Below, one piece after another: positions 14,452 through 23,276 of a stretch of 30,790 nt of DNA. This DNA comes from a virus. Where the stretch lies: positions 1 to 30,790 of IMG/VR virus record IMGVR_UViG_3300025137_000011, one strand, 5' to 3'. Both the position numbers and the translations under genes were made by a program. The notes under the pieces were generated by a model. The model saw nothing but the letters and a program-made list of their open reading frames with translations. It did no database searches and was not told the DNA's origin. The stretch's first letter is position 1. Each line of letters begins with the position of its first letter.

Positions 14452-16207
14452 AGAATTTGTCTTAACGCTAAAAGCGAATGATTTAGCGTCTGGGGCAATT
14501 AAAAAACTATCTGAAGGCATGGGGGCCACGACCGGGGCAGCGAAGAAGCTGGCCCAGGCTGGCGCCAAGACTTTCTCAGCTATCGGCGGCGCCATCGTTG
14601 TGGCCAACCAGGCCGTGCAGTTATTCAAAACGGGCTTTGATGCTATATCAGGGCTAGTGGGGGGCAGCCTCGAAGCGGTTAGGGAGCTTCGGGGCGAGAC
14701 CAACCCGCTGGTGCTCGAGATGAATAAGCTAGCGACCGAATCACAAGCGGCGAAGGCTGCGCTGGGGTCTGCCTTTGCTTCGGCGCTCTTGGGCATATCT
14801 AAGGCATTCAAGAGCTCAAGCGTTAACGCTGCCGAGTTTCTCGACAACAACCGAAAACTGATAGCCACCAAGATTGTACAGTTTCTATTCAAGGCGGCGA
14901 ACGCCCTGGTTGACGGCATCGCCTCCGGCTTGCAGCTTGCCAACACGACATGGAGAACGTTGACGGCCACGGTTGATGAGTCGATTATGTCGATTACTAA
15001 ATTTATCGGTGCATGGTCTCAGGCAATGCTTGCCTTTGAGCCCTTTGAAGAGAAACAAAAGATGCTCAATTCCAGAATTGAGATGATGGCGACCCTCTAT
15101 AATGAAGCCGAGCAAAGGCTAAACGCCAACACCGACGCGCAAGGCAAGTTTGCCGACCAGATTGAAAGCGTTAGAAACAGAATCAAAGAGCTAATCGAGC
15201 AGGGCTACGGCCCAGCCCTTGCGGCGGCTAAAGCTTTCTCTGATGCAGCCGGCGCCACACCTCTCGAGTCAACAGAGCAGGCTTTGCTACGAATTGGCAT
15301 GCATGCAAATACTCTAAGATTTGCGCTCGCTGATGGAGCGAAGCAAATAGCGAACGGCTTAGGCTTGGTCGAGGGCACAATTGCCTTTGATAAATTCCAG
15401 ACCAAGCTTGACGAGGTCAACGGGCTAATAGGTGTTGCGACTCCTAACAGCTTGGCAGCGCTCAAGCAGAACCTCGAGGGCTTGTATGCAGAGCTCGGAA
15501 CCCCGCTAGTCATCGACGTTGACCTAAACAACCTAGACCAGAGCCGCGAAGCTTTCGCACTGTATACGGCGCAGCTTGATATTGCAGTGAAGAAAGCGCG
15601 CGAAGGTTTCACGTCGTTAAACGATGAAATCGACAACAACAAAACGAAAATAGAAGAGGCTTCAGCGGCTGGGGTCGAGATGGCCAGCATTGTTTCAGGT
15701 GCTTTTGGTTCAGCCTTAATCTCTTTGGCCGAAGGTCAGGCAACCTTGGCAGAGGCAACGCTTGATGCTTTATCAATGGTGCTTTCTGCTGTAATTCAAG
15801 TAGCTCTAAACTCTATTATCTCCTCAGCATTGACCGGACAGGCTAACGCCATCGCCGCAAACTTAGGTATTCCTGTTGTTGGTTTAGCGGTAGGTGTGGC
15901 GGCAGGCCTTGCGGCTCTTGCTGCAATATCTTCTTTAAAGTCAACGCTACCAGAGCCTAAGAAATTCGCTCAAGGTGGTTTTGTAACAGGCGGAACCGCT
16001 GGCATTGATAGCGTTCCCGCATTGCTTCAGCCCGGCGAATTTGTGTTGACCAAAGACCAAACCGACCAGATGTTGCAAGGCGGACTAGGCGGCGTGAACA
16101 TTCAGCTGACTTCTCAGATTCCGCCTTCACGGGCAGAGATGAAGAAGTTTGTTCGTCAAAACGTGCTGCCAGCTCTTCGAGACCTGCGCGCGCAGGGGAT
16201 TACCTAG
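14438..16207 (+). CDS. Tape measure protein
   Basis: A 589-residue protein following the chaperones. It is Ala-rich and helical, with a long hydrophobic segment at about 445-505 (repeated Leu/Ala/Val/Ile, including VVGLAVGVAAGLAALAAI), and ends in the familiar tape-measure C-terminus: FAQGGFVTGGTAGIDSVPAL then LQPGEFVLTKDQ. It sets tail length and is ejected or forms part of the channel during DNA entry. By the usual rule of about 0.15 nm per residue the tail would be near 88 nm. Start ATG 14438 lies within the chaperone extension in another frame. The stop abuts the next ATG. Confidence 0.93.
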   Translation: MAEGREFVLTLKANDLASGAIKKLSEGMGATTGAAKKLAQAGAKTFSAIGGAIVVANQAVQLFKTGFDAISGLVGGSLEAVRELRGETNPLVLEMNKLATESQAAKAALGSAFASALLGISKAFKSSSVNAAEFLDNNRKLIATKIVQFLFKAANALVDGIASGLQLANTTWRTLTATVDESIMSITKFIGAWSQAMLAFEPFEEKQKMLNSRIEMMATLYNEAEQRLNANTDAQGKFADQIESVRNRIKELIEQGYGPALAAAKAFSDAAGATPLESTEQALLRIGMHANTLRFALADGAKQIANGLGLVEGTIAFDKFQTKLDEVNGLIGVATPNSLAALKQNLEGLYAELGTPLVIDVDLNNLDQSREAFALYTAQLDIAVKKAREGFTSLNDEIDNNKTKIEEASAAGVEMASIVSGAFGSALISLAEGQATLAEATLDALSMVLSAVIQVALNSIISSALTGQANAIAANLGIPVVGLAVGVAAGLAALAAISSLKSTLPEPKKFAQGGFVTGGTAGIDSVPALLQPGEFVLTKDQTDQMLQGGLGGVNIQLTSQIPPSRAEMKKFVRQNVLPALRDLRAQGIT

Positions 16208-17137
16208 ATGGCCTACGATACACCCCAAGACCTAACAAGTGCAGAGACTACCGGCTTCAATGCTGATAAGCCCTTGATGGTGGTTCAGCAGGCAGGCAAC
16301 CCCTCAGAGGCGCATTGGACGGTTACCGGAAACCTAACCGGAACAGATGTTACTTTACCAGCAGAGCCAGCCGCTCGTGCCTACGATGACATAGGCAACT
16401 TGGTGACAAGTACCACCGGGGTGGCATCCACCAGCCCGAAATATTACGGATTTACTTTCTCGGCGGGGATAACCTTCGACACGTTCGCAATACTGGGGCA
16501 CAACTTTGCATCCACCGAGTTGACCAGCGCAGCCCTGGAAATTGCCGATGATGCGGCCTTCGGTACGAATAAAATTGAGATTGCAAAGTGGACAAGAGGA
16601 TCAGTGACTGTTGACGATAGGATCTTGATAACCAACCTCAACAGCGCAGGCGGCTCGAGCACTTACAGCTCAGGTGGAACGGCTCAGCGATATTCCAATG
16701 TCCAGTATGCCCGGCTTGTCGTCACTCATAGCGGCAGCAAAGACCCAGAGCTTGGGGAAATAATTCTAGGCCATAGATACCAGCTACAACGCAACCCAGA
16801 TTTACCCTGGAACAATAAAGCGCAGGCTTCAGCGGTGACTGACTTTGTCAGTAATACGGGCATGCTTAAGCGGTACGTTTTAAACCGTGGCAAAGCTGCG
16901 CGAAGCTTTCGCAGTAGCATGGGAGCCAGTGCAGAAATTGCGGTTATCGATGCCTGGTTCGCAGCGACCGAAGAAGGCACAAGAAACTTCGTTTATATTG
17001 AAACGCCGAGCTCTTCGCCGCAAGCCTACTTGATGGCGATGGTAGACAGCGCGCTAAACTTTCCGCTTGTTGGACCATTTGAGCGCGTTTTAGAATTTGC
17101 GATGAGCGAACAACCGCCCTTTTTGGCGCGTGAGTAA
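16208..17137 (+). CDS. Distal tail/minor tail protein
   Basis: A 309-residue mainly beta protein directly after the tape measure. The middle part resembles a galactose-binding-like jelly roll (YYGFTFSAGITFDTFAILGHN, then ARLVVTHSGSKDPELGEIIL). The C-terminal part (DAWFAATEEGTRNFVYIETP and ERVLEFAMSEQPPFL) looks like the segment that packs onto the tail tube end in distal tail proteins. I call it a Dit-like minor tail protein from fold pattern and position; no exact family is recognised. ATG 16208 immediately follows the tape measure TAG. Confidence 0.65.
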   Translation: MAYDTPQDLTSAETTGFNADKPLMVVQQAGNPSEAHWTVTGNLTGTDVTLPAEPAARAYDDIGNLVTSTTGVASTSPKYYGFTFSAGITFDTFAILGHNFASTELTSAALEIADDAAFGTNKIEIAKWTRGSVTVDDRILITNLNSAGGSSTYSSGGTAQRYSNVQYARLVVTHSGSKDPELGEIILGHRYQLQRNPDLPWNNKAQASAVTDFVSNTGMLKRYVLNRGKAARSFRSSMGASAEIAVIDAWFAATEEGTRNFVYIETPSSSPQAYLMAMVDSALNFPLVGPFERVLEFAMSEQPPFLARE

Positions 17138-17140
17138 TCA

Positions 17141-20101
17141 ATGAGCTACACTTTAAGCGCCGCATTTATAAAAGCCATGAGCCGGTCGACGGTCCAGCCT
17201 GTTGTGCACTGCTCTATTGCTTTGAGCGGTACAACAATGGACTTCCACAACTCCACAGAGGCATTAGATGCCTCTGTAACAGGCGATGCCCTGTTGAGCG
17301 AGGTTACATCCATAGCTCAGTCAGTGGACCCCGTGACGCGCAAAGTGCAGCATGGAGAGATGACGCTTAATCTCTTTGACGATGGAAAGATTAGAGCGCT
17401 CGCAGGCAGTAAGAAGTTCAGAGGCAAGGTTGCCACCATAAAGCTAGGCGACGCTTCGCTGGCCCTATCTGACTTTGTCAGTATATTTCGCGGCCCTATT
17501 GGGTCCGTGCTACCTATCCCCGGCGGTATATCAATCAAGGTTCAGGCTTTTACGCATCAATTCAAGGGCGTTAAAACCTTTAGAACCTACGTTGACGAAC
17601 ACCCTTTTGCGGCGCTTTCTCAGATGCTTCAAGATTGCGGCGTTGACTCAGGCGATATTGATACAGCATCTTTTACGCCGTCGAATCACACCGATATCTC
17701 TCACTATAATTACAGCTCTTTTGTGTTCTATAATAGTTATGATGGCACACTTCCCCCAGTGCTAGAAGAAGACGCTATAATGTCCGCTTCAGCTGTAGGG
17801 GTGAGCCGATCTTCTCAGGAAATAAGCGTCGAAGCGTTTATCGATGAAACCATGAGGATGACAAGATCGACCTTAATAATTGACCCCGGAACCGGTGATA
17901 TAAAAATAGGCCGGTACAATTCAAGCGAAGCCGTCACCAAGCACTTTACTGAAAACGATTACACCGATTTTGACCAAGAGGAAGGGTCTAACGATATAAT
18001 CACAGAAGTAAAAACATCCTTTGGAAAAATTTACGACGGGAACGCATTAATTCAAGTTGATTCTTCCTCTGAATCAGCTTTCGGGGCCACAGATTTCTCT
18101 CATACTGTCAATTATTTGTCGGGAACTGTTTTAGTCTTCGATGATGCTTTAACAGGATCCACTACCAGCTTTCTTGGCAAAGCTTCAGACGGGGGCATCA
18201 CCGGAACCAGGGCGCTTATCAGTGGATCTCAACCCGCTGACGCCAAGCTATCGGCAGACAGGCCATTTTTCGGATTATACCGAACAGAAGTTTTAAAAAG
18301 CCAGACAGCCTTCACGGGAACAGCCGTTGAGATAACTTTCCCTAAAAGAGATCACGACGGAAACTTGACAGGTGGAACCGGTGGCGCCGCTGTAGGTCTC
18401 AGCACAACCCTGGTTTCTCGGCCATTTGCCGGAACAGAGGCGGGCGGCGTTGAAGCTTCGGCGGCTGGCGTCAAAGCTGTTTTAGACGCAACCATCGCCT
18501 TTGACTATGGCGTTTATGTTTTAGAGCGACTCTCAAACAGTTGCCCGCGTGTTGTATTATCAACAGGGCTCGAGCACCTAAACGTTGAGATTGCCGACCT
18601 AGTATCATTAGACTCTGACTTGTTCTTATCAACCGCGCTTGGATTAAATGGCCTTGATAGCTCTACAAAGTTTGAAGTCACCAAGCGCGAAGTCACGCCC
18701 ATAGGCGACTCAATAGGAATCGTATTCGAGCTCACGTATGCCACAACCAGCAGCGCGCCAAGTGTCACGGTGACATCAAAAACACCTGTTGCAGCTTCAA
18801 CCAGCTTGGGCAGGGTTCCAAAGTCGCAGTTTATCGCAGCTAGGACGGGCGGCGATAACGGGGCGGTCATTGATAACCAAACGAGAACGCTACAGGTCAC
18901 AGCAACCAGCGGGCTAGGGATTAGCGTAGCAGCTGGGGCAGTATCAGCCGCAGGCGTTAGAGTCGAAACAGACGCAGCGCAGGCGCTTACAGTGACCGCT
19001 TCAAAAGATTCTTATATAGGCATCAACCCGATGACGAGCGGCTACTACGTGCAGGAAGTTACCACCGGCGCAGCAGAGCCCTCATTGGCACCGGCAGAAG
19101 TTAGGCTGGCCAAAGTTGTGGCCGGGGGCTCAAGCGTGAGCTCTGTTGTTGACCTGCGAAATTATGGTCAGGTATCAGTTGAGCAGCTAGACAAAACAGC
19201 CTTTGCGCCGGGTAAAGATTTAATCTGGAATACAGGCTTTACGACTTACCCGAACAACGGAGCGGCGCCCCCAGGCTGGAGCGCGCCAACGTCGACACCT
19301 GGAACCGACTTTATAAAAAACGAGGCCGTGGTTTACGATGGCCGCTATGCTGTGAAGACCCTTGGAACTTCAACGGTTGTTCGGTTGATATCTGAGAAAA
19401 TACCTATTAATAAAAATAGAGTGTATCGAGCTTCGGCATTTTACCAGCAAGCGGCGGCGATGAATATGCGCCTCTTTGTATACTTTTGGAAAGCTGACCG
19501 AACGGCGGCGAGCACTGCGAGCACTTCGGTGTACAATGCCAACCTAACATCGACCGGTGCATGGCAGAACATCACCGGCGTTGTGGCGCCGCCAAGCGAT
19601 GCGGCCTATGCCAGCTTGGATTTAAACAGCGCTAATACCGGCGTTTCATATTTCAACAACGCAACCCTCGAGGTGGAGCCCGATAGCTTTTCCGCCGCGC
19701 GCGCTAGTTCCAACTTTACATCAGGCGGGACCGGAAACCCTATCGTCTTCAACTCTAAACTCCACGATCACGGCGGAAACTACGACGCCACCTCTGGCCA
19801 ATTCACCGCCCCGCGTTCAGGTACTTACTCGTTCAACACTAACATTTCTTTCGCCGGGACTGCTGGGGCTAAAGTTGTTTCCGTCCGCATCTCGGCCTCA
19901 GCGGTGGGTGTTCTTGCGGCTGCTAATCTTAGCGAGCGCGTAAACGGTACCGCCGCTGTGAATGACGTGACGGTTAGCCTTAACGTCGCATCCGCTGATC
20001 TTGTGGCGGGAGAAACCGTAGAGGTAGATCTTGTATGGAACACAACTGCGCCCACAGTACTGCAGGGCTTCAGCTTCTTCAGCGGGCGAGAAATTACGTG
20101 A
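17141..20101 (+). CDS. Tail hub/tip protein with carbohydrate-binding-like and C1q-like domains
   Basis: A 986-residue tail tip protein. Residues 1 to about 330 look like a baseplate hub (tail-associated lysin type fold, with a RGPIGSVLPIPGG loop and a long beta region). Residues about 330-690 are beta-rich and lead through repeated strands to LRNYGQVSVEQ-like ends. Residues about 692-845 resemble a carbohydrate-binding jelly roll (WNTGF...PPGW, then RVYRASAFYQQA and DLNSANTG). Residues about 856-986 form a C1q/TNF-like tip (GGNYDATSGQFTAPRSGTYS, then GFSFFSGREI), which trimerises and binds receptors in other systems. So the hub and a receptor-binding tip are in one chain. A terminator follows at 20126-20151. 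Confidence 0.75.
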   Translation: MSYTLSAAFIKAMSRSTVQPVVHCSIALSGTTMDFHNSTEALDASVTGDALLSEVTSIAQSVDPVTRKVQHGEMTLNLFDDGKIRALAGSKKFRGKVATIKLGDASLALSDFVSIFRGPIGSVLPIPGGISIKVQAFTHQFKGVKTFRTYVDEHPFAALSQMLQDCGVDSGDIDTASFTPSNHTDISHYNYSSFVFYNSYDGTLPPVLEEDAIMSASAVGVSRSSQEISVEAFIDETMRMTRSTLIIDPGTGDIKIGRYNSSEAVTKHFTENDYTDFDQEEGSNDIITEVKTSFGKIYDGNALIQVDSSSESAFGATDFSHTVNYLSGTVLVFDDALTGSTTSFLGKASDGGITGTRALISGSQPADAKLSADRPFFGLYRTEVLKSQTAFTGTAVEITFPKRDHDGNLTGGTGGAAVGLSTTLVSRPFAGTEAGGVEASAAGVKAVLDATIAFDYGVYVLERLSNSCPRVVLSTGLEHLNVEIADLVSLDSDLFLSTALGLNGLDSSTKFEVTKREVTPIGDSIGIVFELTYATTSSAPSVTVTSKTPVAASTSLGRVPKSQFIAARTGGDNGAVIDNQTRTLQVTATSGLGISVAAGAVSAAGVRVETDAAQALTVTASKDSYIGINPMTSGYYVQEVTTGAAEPSLAPAEVRLAKVVAGGSSVSSVVDLRNYGQVSVEQLDKTAFAPGKDLIWNTGFTTYPNNGAAPPGWSAPTSTPGTDFIKNEAVVYDGRYAVKTLGTSTVVRLISEKIPINKNRVYRASAFYQQAAAMNMRLFVYFWKADRTAASTASTSVYNANLTSTGAWQNITGVVAPPSDAAYASLDLNSANTGVSYFNNATLEVEPDSFSAARASSNFTSGGTGNPIVFNSKLHDHGGNYDATSGQFTAPRSGTYSFNTNISFAGTAGAKVVSVRISASAVGVLAAANLSERVNGTAAVNDVTVSLNVASADLVAGETVEVDLVWNTTAPTVLQGFSFFSGREIT

Positions 20102-20125
20102 TAGGCGCGGCAAGTTTACCCGGCT

Positions 20126-20151
20126 GCGCCGGGCTGGGCGGTGCTTTTTTT
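20126..20151 (+). terminator. Intrinsic terminator after the hub gene
   Basis: GCGCCG (20126-20131) pairs with CGGTGC (20139-20144), with one G-T wobble and a 7-base loop, and is followed at once by seven T residues (20145-20151). A competing stem CCCGGC/GCCGGG (20119-20124 with 20128-20133) overlaps it. It should stop or reduce transcription from the upstream late genes before the fibre genes. Confidence 0.75.
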
Positions 20152-20188
20152 GGTTTCCTTAAGCCGCCCGGCCCACTACAATCGAACC

Positions 20189-20217
20189 GTTGCGAGGCTA
20201 TCGGCAGCCGCCGCAAC
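20189..20217 (+). other. Two-part hairpin in the leader of the fibre genes
   Basis: GTTGCG (20189-20194) pairs with CGCAAC (20212-20217), and inside it GGCT (20196-20199) pairs with AGCC (20206-20209), with a 6-base loop. It lies 13 bases before the strong Shine-Dalgarno GGGAGGAG of the 20245 gene. It may be a leader structure of a transcript that starts after the terminator. I see no clear promoter in 20152-20188. Confidence 0.45.
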
Positions 20218-20244
20218 TTAAACCCTTACGGGAGGAGATGACCG

Positions 20245-20550
20245 ATGGCATCCAGAGGCAGCTTTGAAGCAGCAAAATCCTATACAACTAGCCCAACCAC
20301 AATCTTAGAGTTTGATTGCCCGCATACATCAAAACGCGGCGTTGTGTTTTTCCTTTATCCCTCGACAGTTGGCACGGCTACGTTCAGCTATCTGGACCCA
20401 GCAGGCAACGCTCGAACGATGCAGACAACAGCTTGCGCGGCCAACGACCTAACCACCGTGACCTTCAACTTTCCAATCTCGAAAGTTCGGCTTGCGTACC
20501 AGGGCACATCTAGCGGCGGGAATATTTCCGCTGAAGGGCGGGGTCACTAA
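20245..20550 (+). CDS. Small beta-rich protein before the tail fibre
   Basis: A 101-residue protein of unknown function with alternating hydrophobic strands (RGVVFFLYPSTVGTATFSYL, then LTTVTFNFPISKVRLAYQG) and no charged helix, suggestive of a small beta-sandwich. A strong GGGAGGAG Shine-Dalgarno precedes it. The stop TAA (20548-20550) overlaps the fibre ATG (TAATG), so both are probably made together, and a role as a fibre collar, adaptor or second receptor-binding element is plausible. Confidence 0.65.
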   Translation: MASRGSFEAAKSYTTSPTTILEFDCPHTSKRGVVFFLYPSTVGTATFSYLDPAGNARTMQTTACAANDLTTVTFNFPISKVRLAYQGTSSGGNISAEGRGH

Positions 20551-22400
20551 TGCCAAAAATTGTACAATTTAATTTGCCACCCGGTGGAACCGTCGTACAG
20601 GTTGCAGACAATACAAGCGAAGCTTTGGATATCGAATCGGCTGGACCCGATGCGAAAGATTACATCACTCTTGATACAACCGATGGCAGCGAAAATATAG
20701 GGCTAGGAGCACGCACGGTCATAACGGCCACGACATCCCACACGCCAGACAACCTTGCTGATTTTGATAACTATGCACTTGTTCTTGAGGGAAGCTCGAA
20801 CTCTAACGATGAGACCGGTTTCTTGCTTGCTAGTTCCGGCACCGGCAACGGCGGGAGCGCAATCGTTCACAAAGATACCGGAGGCTATGGCAAGGGCGAA
20901 CTTAATTTTTACACGAAACAGTCAGAAGGAGCAGGTGCGCCGCTATTAGCTTTCCGCATTGGTGACGATGGGGTCGCTCAAGCGATTCAGGATATGACAA
21001 CAGCTGTAACCGGCACATTCACAGCAACGCAGGGCAGCGACGTTATAAACGCGGGAAGCTCGACAGCTTTTACAACGGAGCTGCACGTAGGTTCAGCAAT
21101 TAAAATTCCCTCAGACGTTGCGGCTGGTTTTGAAATATTCACCGTTGACGGAATCACAAGCGACACGATTCTTTCGCTTGATTCAAATTATCTGGGCTCA
21201 ACCAGGGCTACCTCAGGCGGCGCTTTCACAGACGGCGGCGAACTCTTCGCGGTTAAAACTGGTGATAGTAAATCGCTCTTTAGCGTGAATGAAACCGGCG
21301 CAATCGGTTGCGGTAGTGCAGCAGGTACAGCTCACGCATCAAATAATATTGCAATCGGTGACGATGATGCGCTTGATGCAATCACAACAGGTGTAAGCAA
21401 CGTAATCGTGGGCGGTTCCAATGCTACGCATCAGCTCACAACAGGCAGCCGCAATGTAATCGCGGGTTATCGGGCGGGTGAGGATTGCACTAGCACCAGC
21501 GACTCGGTAATTATAGGCGAGATTGCTGGCGCTGTTGGCAATATGGGGAGTCAGCAAGTTCTTATCGGAAGGGGTGCGGGCACGTCTTCAACTGATATCA
21601 ACAACGTAGCAGTGGGTTATCAGGCTATGTACGATTGCAGCGGACGCAATAATGTTGCAATTGGTCACTCAGCACTTAAGGCCACCGGTTCACAAGATTC
21701 TTGCGTTGCGCTTGGGATGCAGGCGCTTGTTGCCGCGACTGGAGGCAAAAATATCGGAATCGGTCAAGATGCAGGCGATACCATTGTCGGCGGTTTTGGC
21801 AATATTTGCATCGGCCACCAAGCCGATACCGGTGCAGCTCAAGAGTACTCAATTGCTATAGGTCACCAAGTGGCTGCATCGGTAAACCAGAAAGCTTACA
21901 TCGGTGATGGCTCAAGTGCGACGTCAATTGTTTTTAGTGGTGGCGGTAATAGTTGGTCAACGGCGTCTGACAACAGAATTAAAGAAAATGTCGAAAACAA
22001 TACCTTGGGCTTAGATTTTATTAATGCGCTCAGGCCGGTGAAGTACACTGAAATAAATCCGCAGGACTGGCCAGAAGAAATTAGGCCGCACATCTTTTTT
22101 GATAAAACCGAAACGCGAATCAATGAAGAAACAGGCGAAGAAGAAACCTACACAATCCCAGCGCGTGAGCGCGACCCTACTTGTACCGATGTTTTTGACG
22201 GCTTGATTGCTCAAGAAGTTAAGGCGGCAGCAGATGCAGCTGGAACAACGTTTTCAGGATTTGAAGACAGCGAGCCTAATGGTCTTGTTCGTTTGCAATA
22301 TGAGAAATTTGTAGTGCCCTTGATTGCAGCCGTGAAAGAGCTTTCGTCTCAAAATGAGAGCCTAGCAGCCAGAATTGCCACGTTAGAGGCAGGTGGCTGA
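20550..22400 (+). CDS. Tail fibre with YadA-like head repeats and S74 chaperone domain
   Basis: A 616-residue fibre. Residues 1 to about 250 form the attachment and shaft region. Residues about 260-455 are 14-residue-type left-handed roll repeats as in YadA/haemagglutinin heads (motifs such as NNVAIGHSAL, NVIAGYRAG, QVLIGRGAG, NIGIGQDAG). From about 472 comes the peptidase S74 intramolecular chaperone (SDNRIKENV, then LDFINALRPVKY, DGLIAQEV and a terminal coiled coil). S74 domains drive trimer folding and then cut themselves off at the Ser-Asp site. This is a trimeric receptor-binding fibre. It is separated from the hub gene by a terminator, so its dosage may be set independently. Confidence 0.9.
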   Translation: MPKIVQFNLPPGGTVVQVADNTSEALDIESAGPDAKDYITLDTTDGSENIGLGARTVITATTSHTPDNLADFDNYALVLEGSSNSNDETGFLLASSGTGNGGSAIVHKDTGGYGKGELNFYTKQSEGAGAPLLAFRIGDDGVAQAIQDMTTAVTGTFTATQGSDVINAGSSTAFTTELHVGSAIKIPSDVAAGFEIFTVDGITSDTILSLDSNYLGSTRATSGGAFTDGGELFAVKTGDSKSLFSVNETGAIGCGSAAGTAHASNNIAIGDDDALDAITTGVSNVIVGGSNATHQLTTGSRNVIAGYRAGEDCTSTSDSVIIGEIAGAVGNMGSQQVLIGRGAGTSSTDINNVAVGYQAMYDCSGRNNVAIGHSALKATGSQDSCVALGMQALVAATGGKNIGIGQDAGDTIVGGFGNICIGHQADTGAAQEYSIAIGHQVAASVNQKAYIGDGSSATSIVFSGGGNSWSTASDNRIKENVENNTLGLDFINALRPVKYTEINPQDWPEEIRPHIFFDKTETRINEETGEEETYTIPARERDPTCTDVFDGLIAQEVKAAADAAGTTFSGFEDSEPNGLVRLQYEKFVVPLIAAVKELSSQNESLAARIATLEAGG

Positions 22401-22401
22401 C

Positions 22402-22809
22402 ATGGAAGGCGGTGCAATGGTTGAGGCGGGCGCGATGTTTGCTGCACTCTTGGCGGCATTGCGTGTAATTGAAAAGCTTGTTGATAAAAAAATGGGCAAC
22501 GGTCAGAGGCCGGTGCAGGTCGACTTGCATCAAACAGAGATTGCTAATCAAGTGGGCCAGATGACCGAATGTCTAGCCGCAACAGGTCAAACGCTTGAGC
22601 GTATCAATGACAAGATTGACAACATGGACCTGCGCCAAGCGGCAATGGCGTCGCTGGTTGGTACGGTCGAGGGCCGCGTAAAGGATGTTCAGGACACGGG
22701 GCACAAGACGTTTAACATCGTAGAAGCAGGGCGACAGAAGGCCGAGAAGGCTGAGCTACTGCGAGAAATTGCAGCATCGCAAACAGGCAACCAGTCAACA
22801 ACAACTTAG
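22402..22809 (+). CDS. Coiled-coil protein with N-terminal hydrophobic helix (lysis-region)
   Basis: A 135-residue protein. The N-terminus has a short hydrophobic helix (AGAMFAALLAALRVIEKLV), followed by a heptad-like region (LERINDKIDNMDLRQAAMASL, then GRVKDVQDTGHKTF) and a polar tail. The layout resembles XhlA-type or other membrane-associated accessory proteins of lysis cassettes, but a fibre-associated role is equally possible. The start is either ATG 22402, one base after the fibre stop, or GTG 22393. It lies directly before the holin-like gene. Confidence 0.6.
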   Translation: MEGGAMVEAGAMFAALLAALRVIEKLVDKKMGNGQRPVQVDLHQTEIANQVGQMTECLAATGQTLERINDKIDNMDLRQAAMASLVGTVEGRVKDVQDTGHKTFNIVEAGRQKAEKAELLREIAASQTGNQSTTT

Positions 22810-22818
22810 GGGTAGAAC

Positions 22819-23064
22819 ATGAAGCCAGGGATTAAAACGAGTGAGATGATAGTCACCTTGATCGGCGTGGTCGGCGGAATCTTAATGGGCTCCGGTGTCC
22901 TTGGAGATGGCCAATGGACAACCATCGTGGGCGGTTTGCTCGCTGCAATTTGCGGCGGCAGTTATACAATGGGCCGCAGCATGGTCAAAGGCAAAGAAGC
23001 TATCGGAGCCGCCCAAGTTCAGGCGGCGCGTGAGCTTGCAAAAAAGCAGAGCCCCGAGAGCTAA
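22819..23064 (+). CDS. Holin-like small membrane protein, short form
   Basis: An 81-residue protein with two membrane segments, about residues 9-28 (MIVTLIGVVGGILMGSGVLG) and 33-52 (WTTIVGGLLAAICGGSYTMG), and a short charged C-terminus. Size, two segments and position before a peptidase fit a class II holin, which would open the inner membrane for the endolysin. AGGGGTA precedes the ATG. Codons GCA AAA AAG near the end form a -1 slippery heptamer that can extend the protein. Confidence 0.7.
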   Translation: MKPGIKTSEMIVTLIGVVGGILMGSGVLGDGQWTTIVGGLLAAICGGSYTMGRSMVKGKEAIGAAQVQAARELAKKQSPES

Positions 23065-23276
23065 TTAATGCGGCACTCGCTGGGGCAAATGCGGCTTCCA
23101 AGATGGCGGCAGGTTCGGGACTGTTTACGGTTGGCGCTGGCATTGCTGGCGATATCGGGAAGCTTGACGCTTCTCTTAGCACTCGAATCAATGAAAGCGT
23201 GTCTCTATTTGCCAGTGGTAGCGTGGACACGTCTAAGCGGTGGCAGGCGATGACCGGGCTTAAGGTTGAATGGTAA
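22819..23276 (+). CDS. Extended holin-like protein made by -1 frameshift (candidate)
   Basis: If ribosomes slip at 23040-23046, the product is 152 residues: 76 from the holin-like frame and 76 from the -1 frame. The extension (AEPRELINAALAGANAASK, a Gly-rich turn, then LDASLSTRINESVSLFASG and a final AMTGLKVEW) looks like real coding sequence, with alternating strand residues near the end. Its only ATG is at 23103; a 57-residue protein from there is the alternative, but no Shine-Dalgarno stands at a usual distance. Its TAA (23274-23276) overlaps the endolysin ATG (23276), as expected for a translated frame. A membrane protein with a C-terminal strand-rich domain could be a regulated holin or a holin-spanin type protein; this is speculation. 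Confidence 0.6.
23040..23086 (+). promoter_or_regulatory. Second candidate -1 frameshift signal: A AAA AAG plus GC stem
   Basis: A AAA AAG (23040-23046) is in phase in the holin-like gene and is the same heptamer used by dnaX. Four bases downstream, GCCC (23051-23054) pairs with GGGC (23083-23086), and CGAG (23055-23058) with CTCG (23076-23079) across a 3-base bulge. No good SD-like stimulator is seen upstream. The -1 frame is open from 23034 to 23276. Confidence 0.65.

Noticed and set aside
14344-14970. Open frame on the (-) strand (208 codons)
   Set aside because: It lies opposite the chaperone extension and tape measure start, whose helical coding on the (+) strand is clear. Its composition is that of a reversed Ala/Lys-rich helix.
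23068-23253. Open frame of 61 codons right after the holin-like stop
   Set aside because: It competes with the -1 extension frame, reads as Arg/Leu-rich nonsense typical of a shadow frame, and lacks a Shine-Dalgarno.
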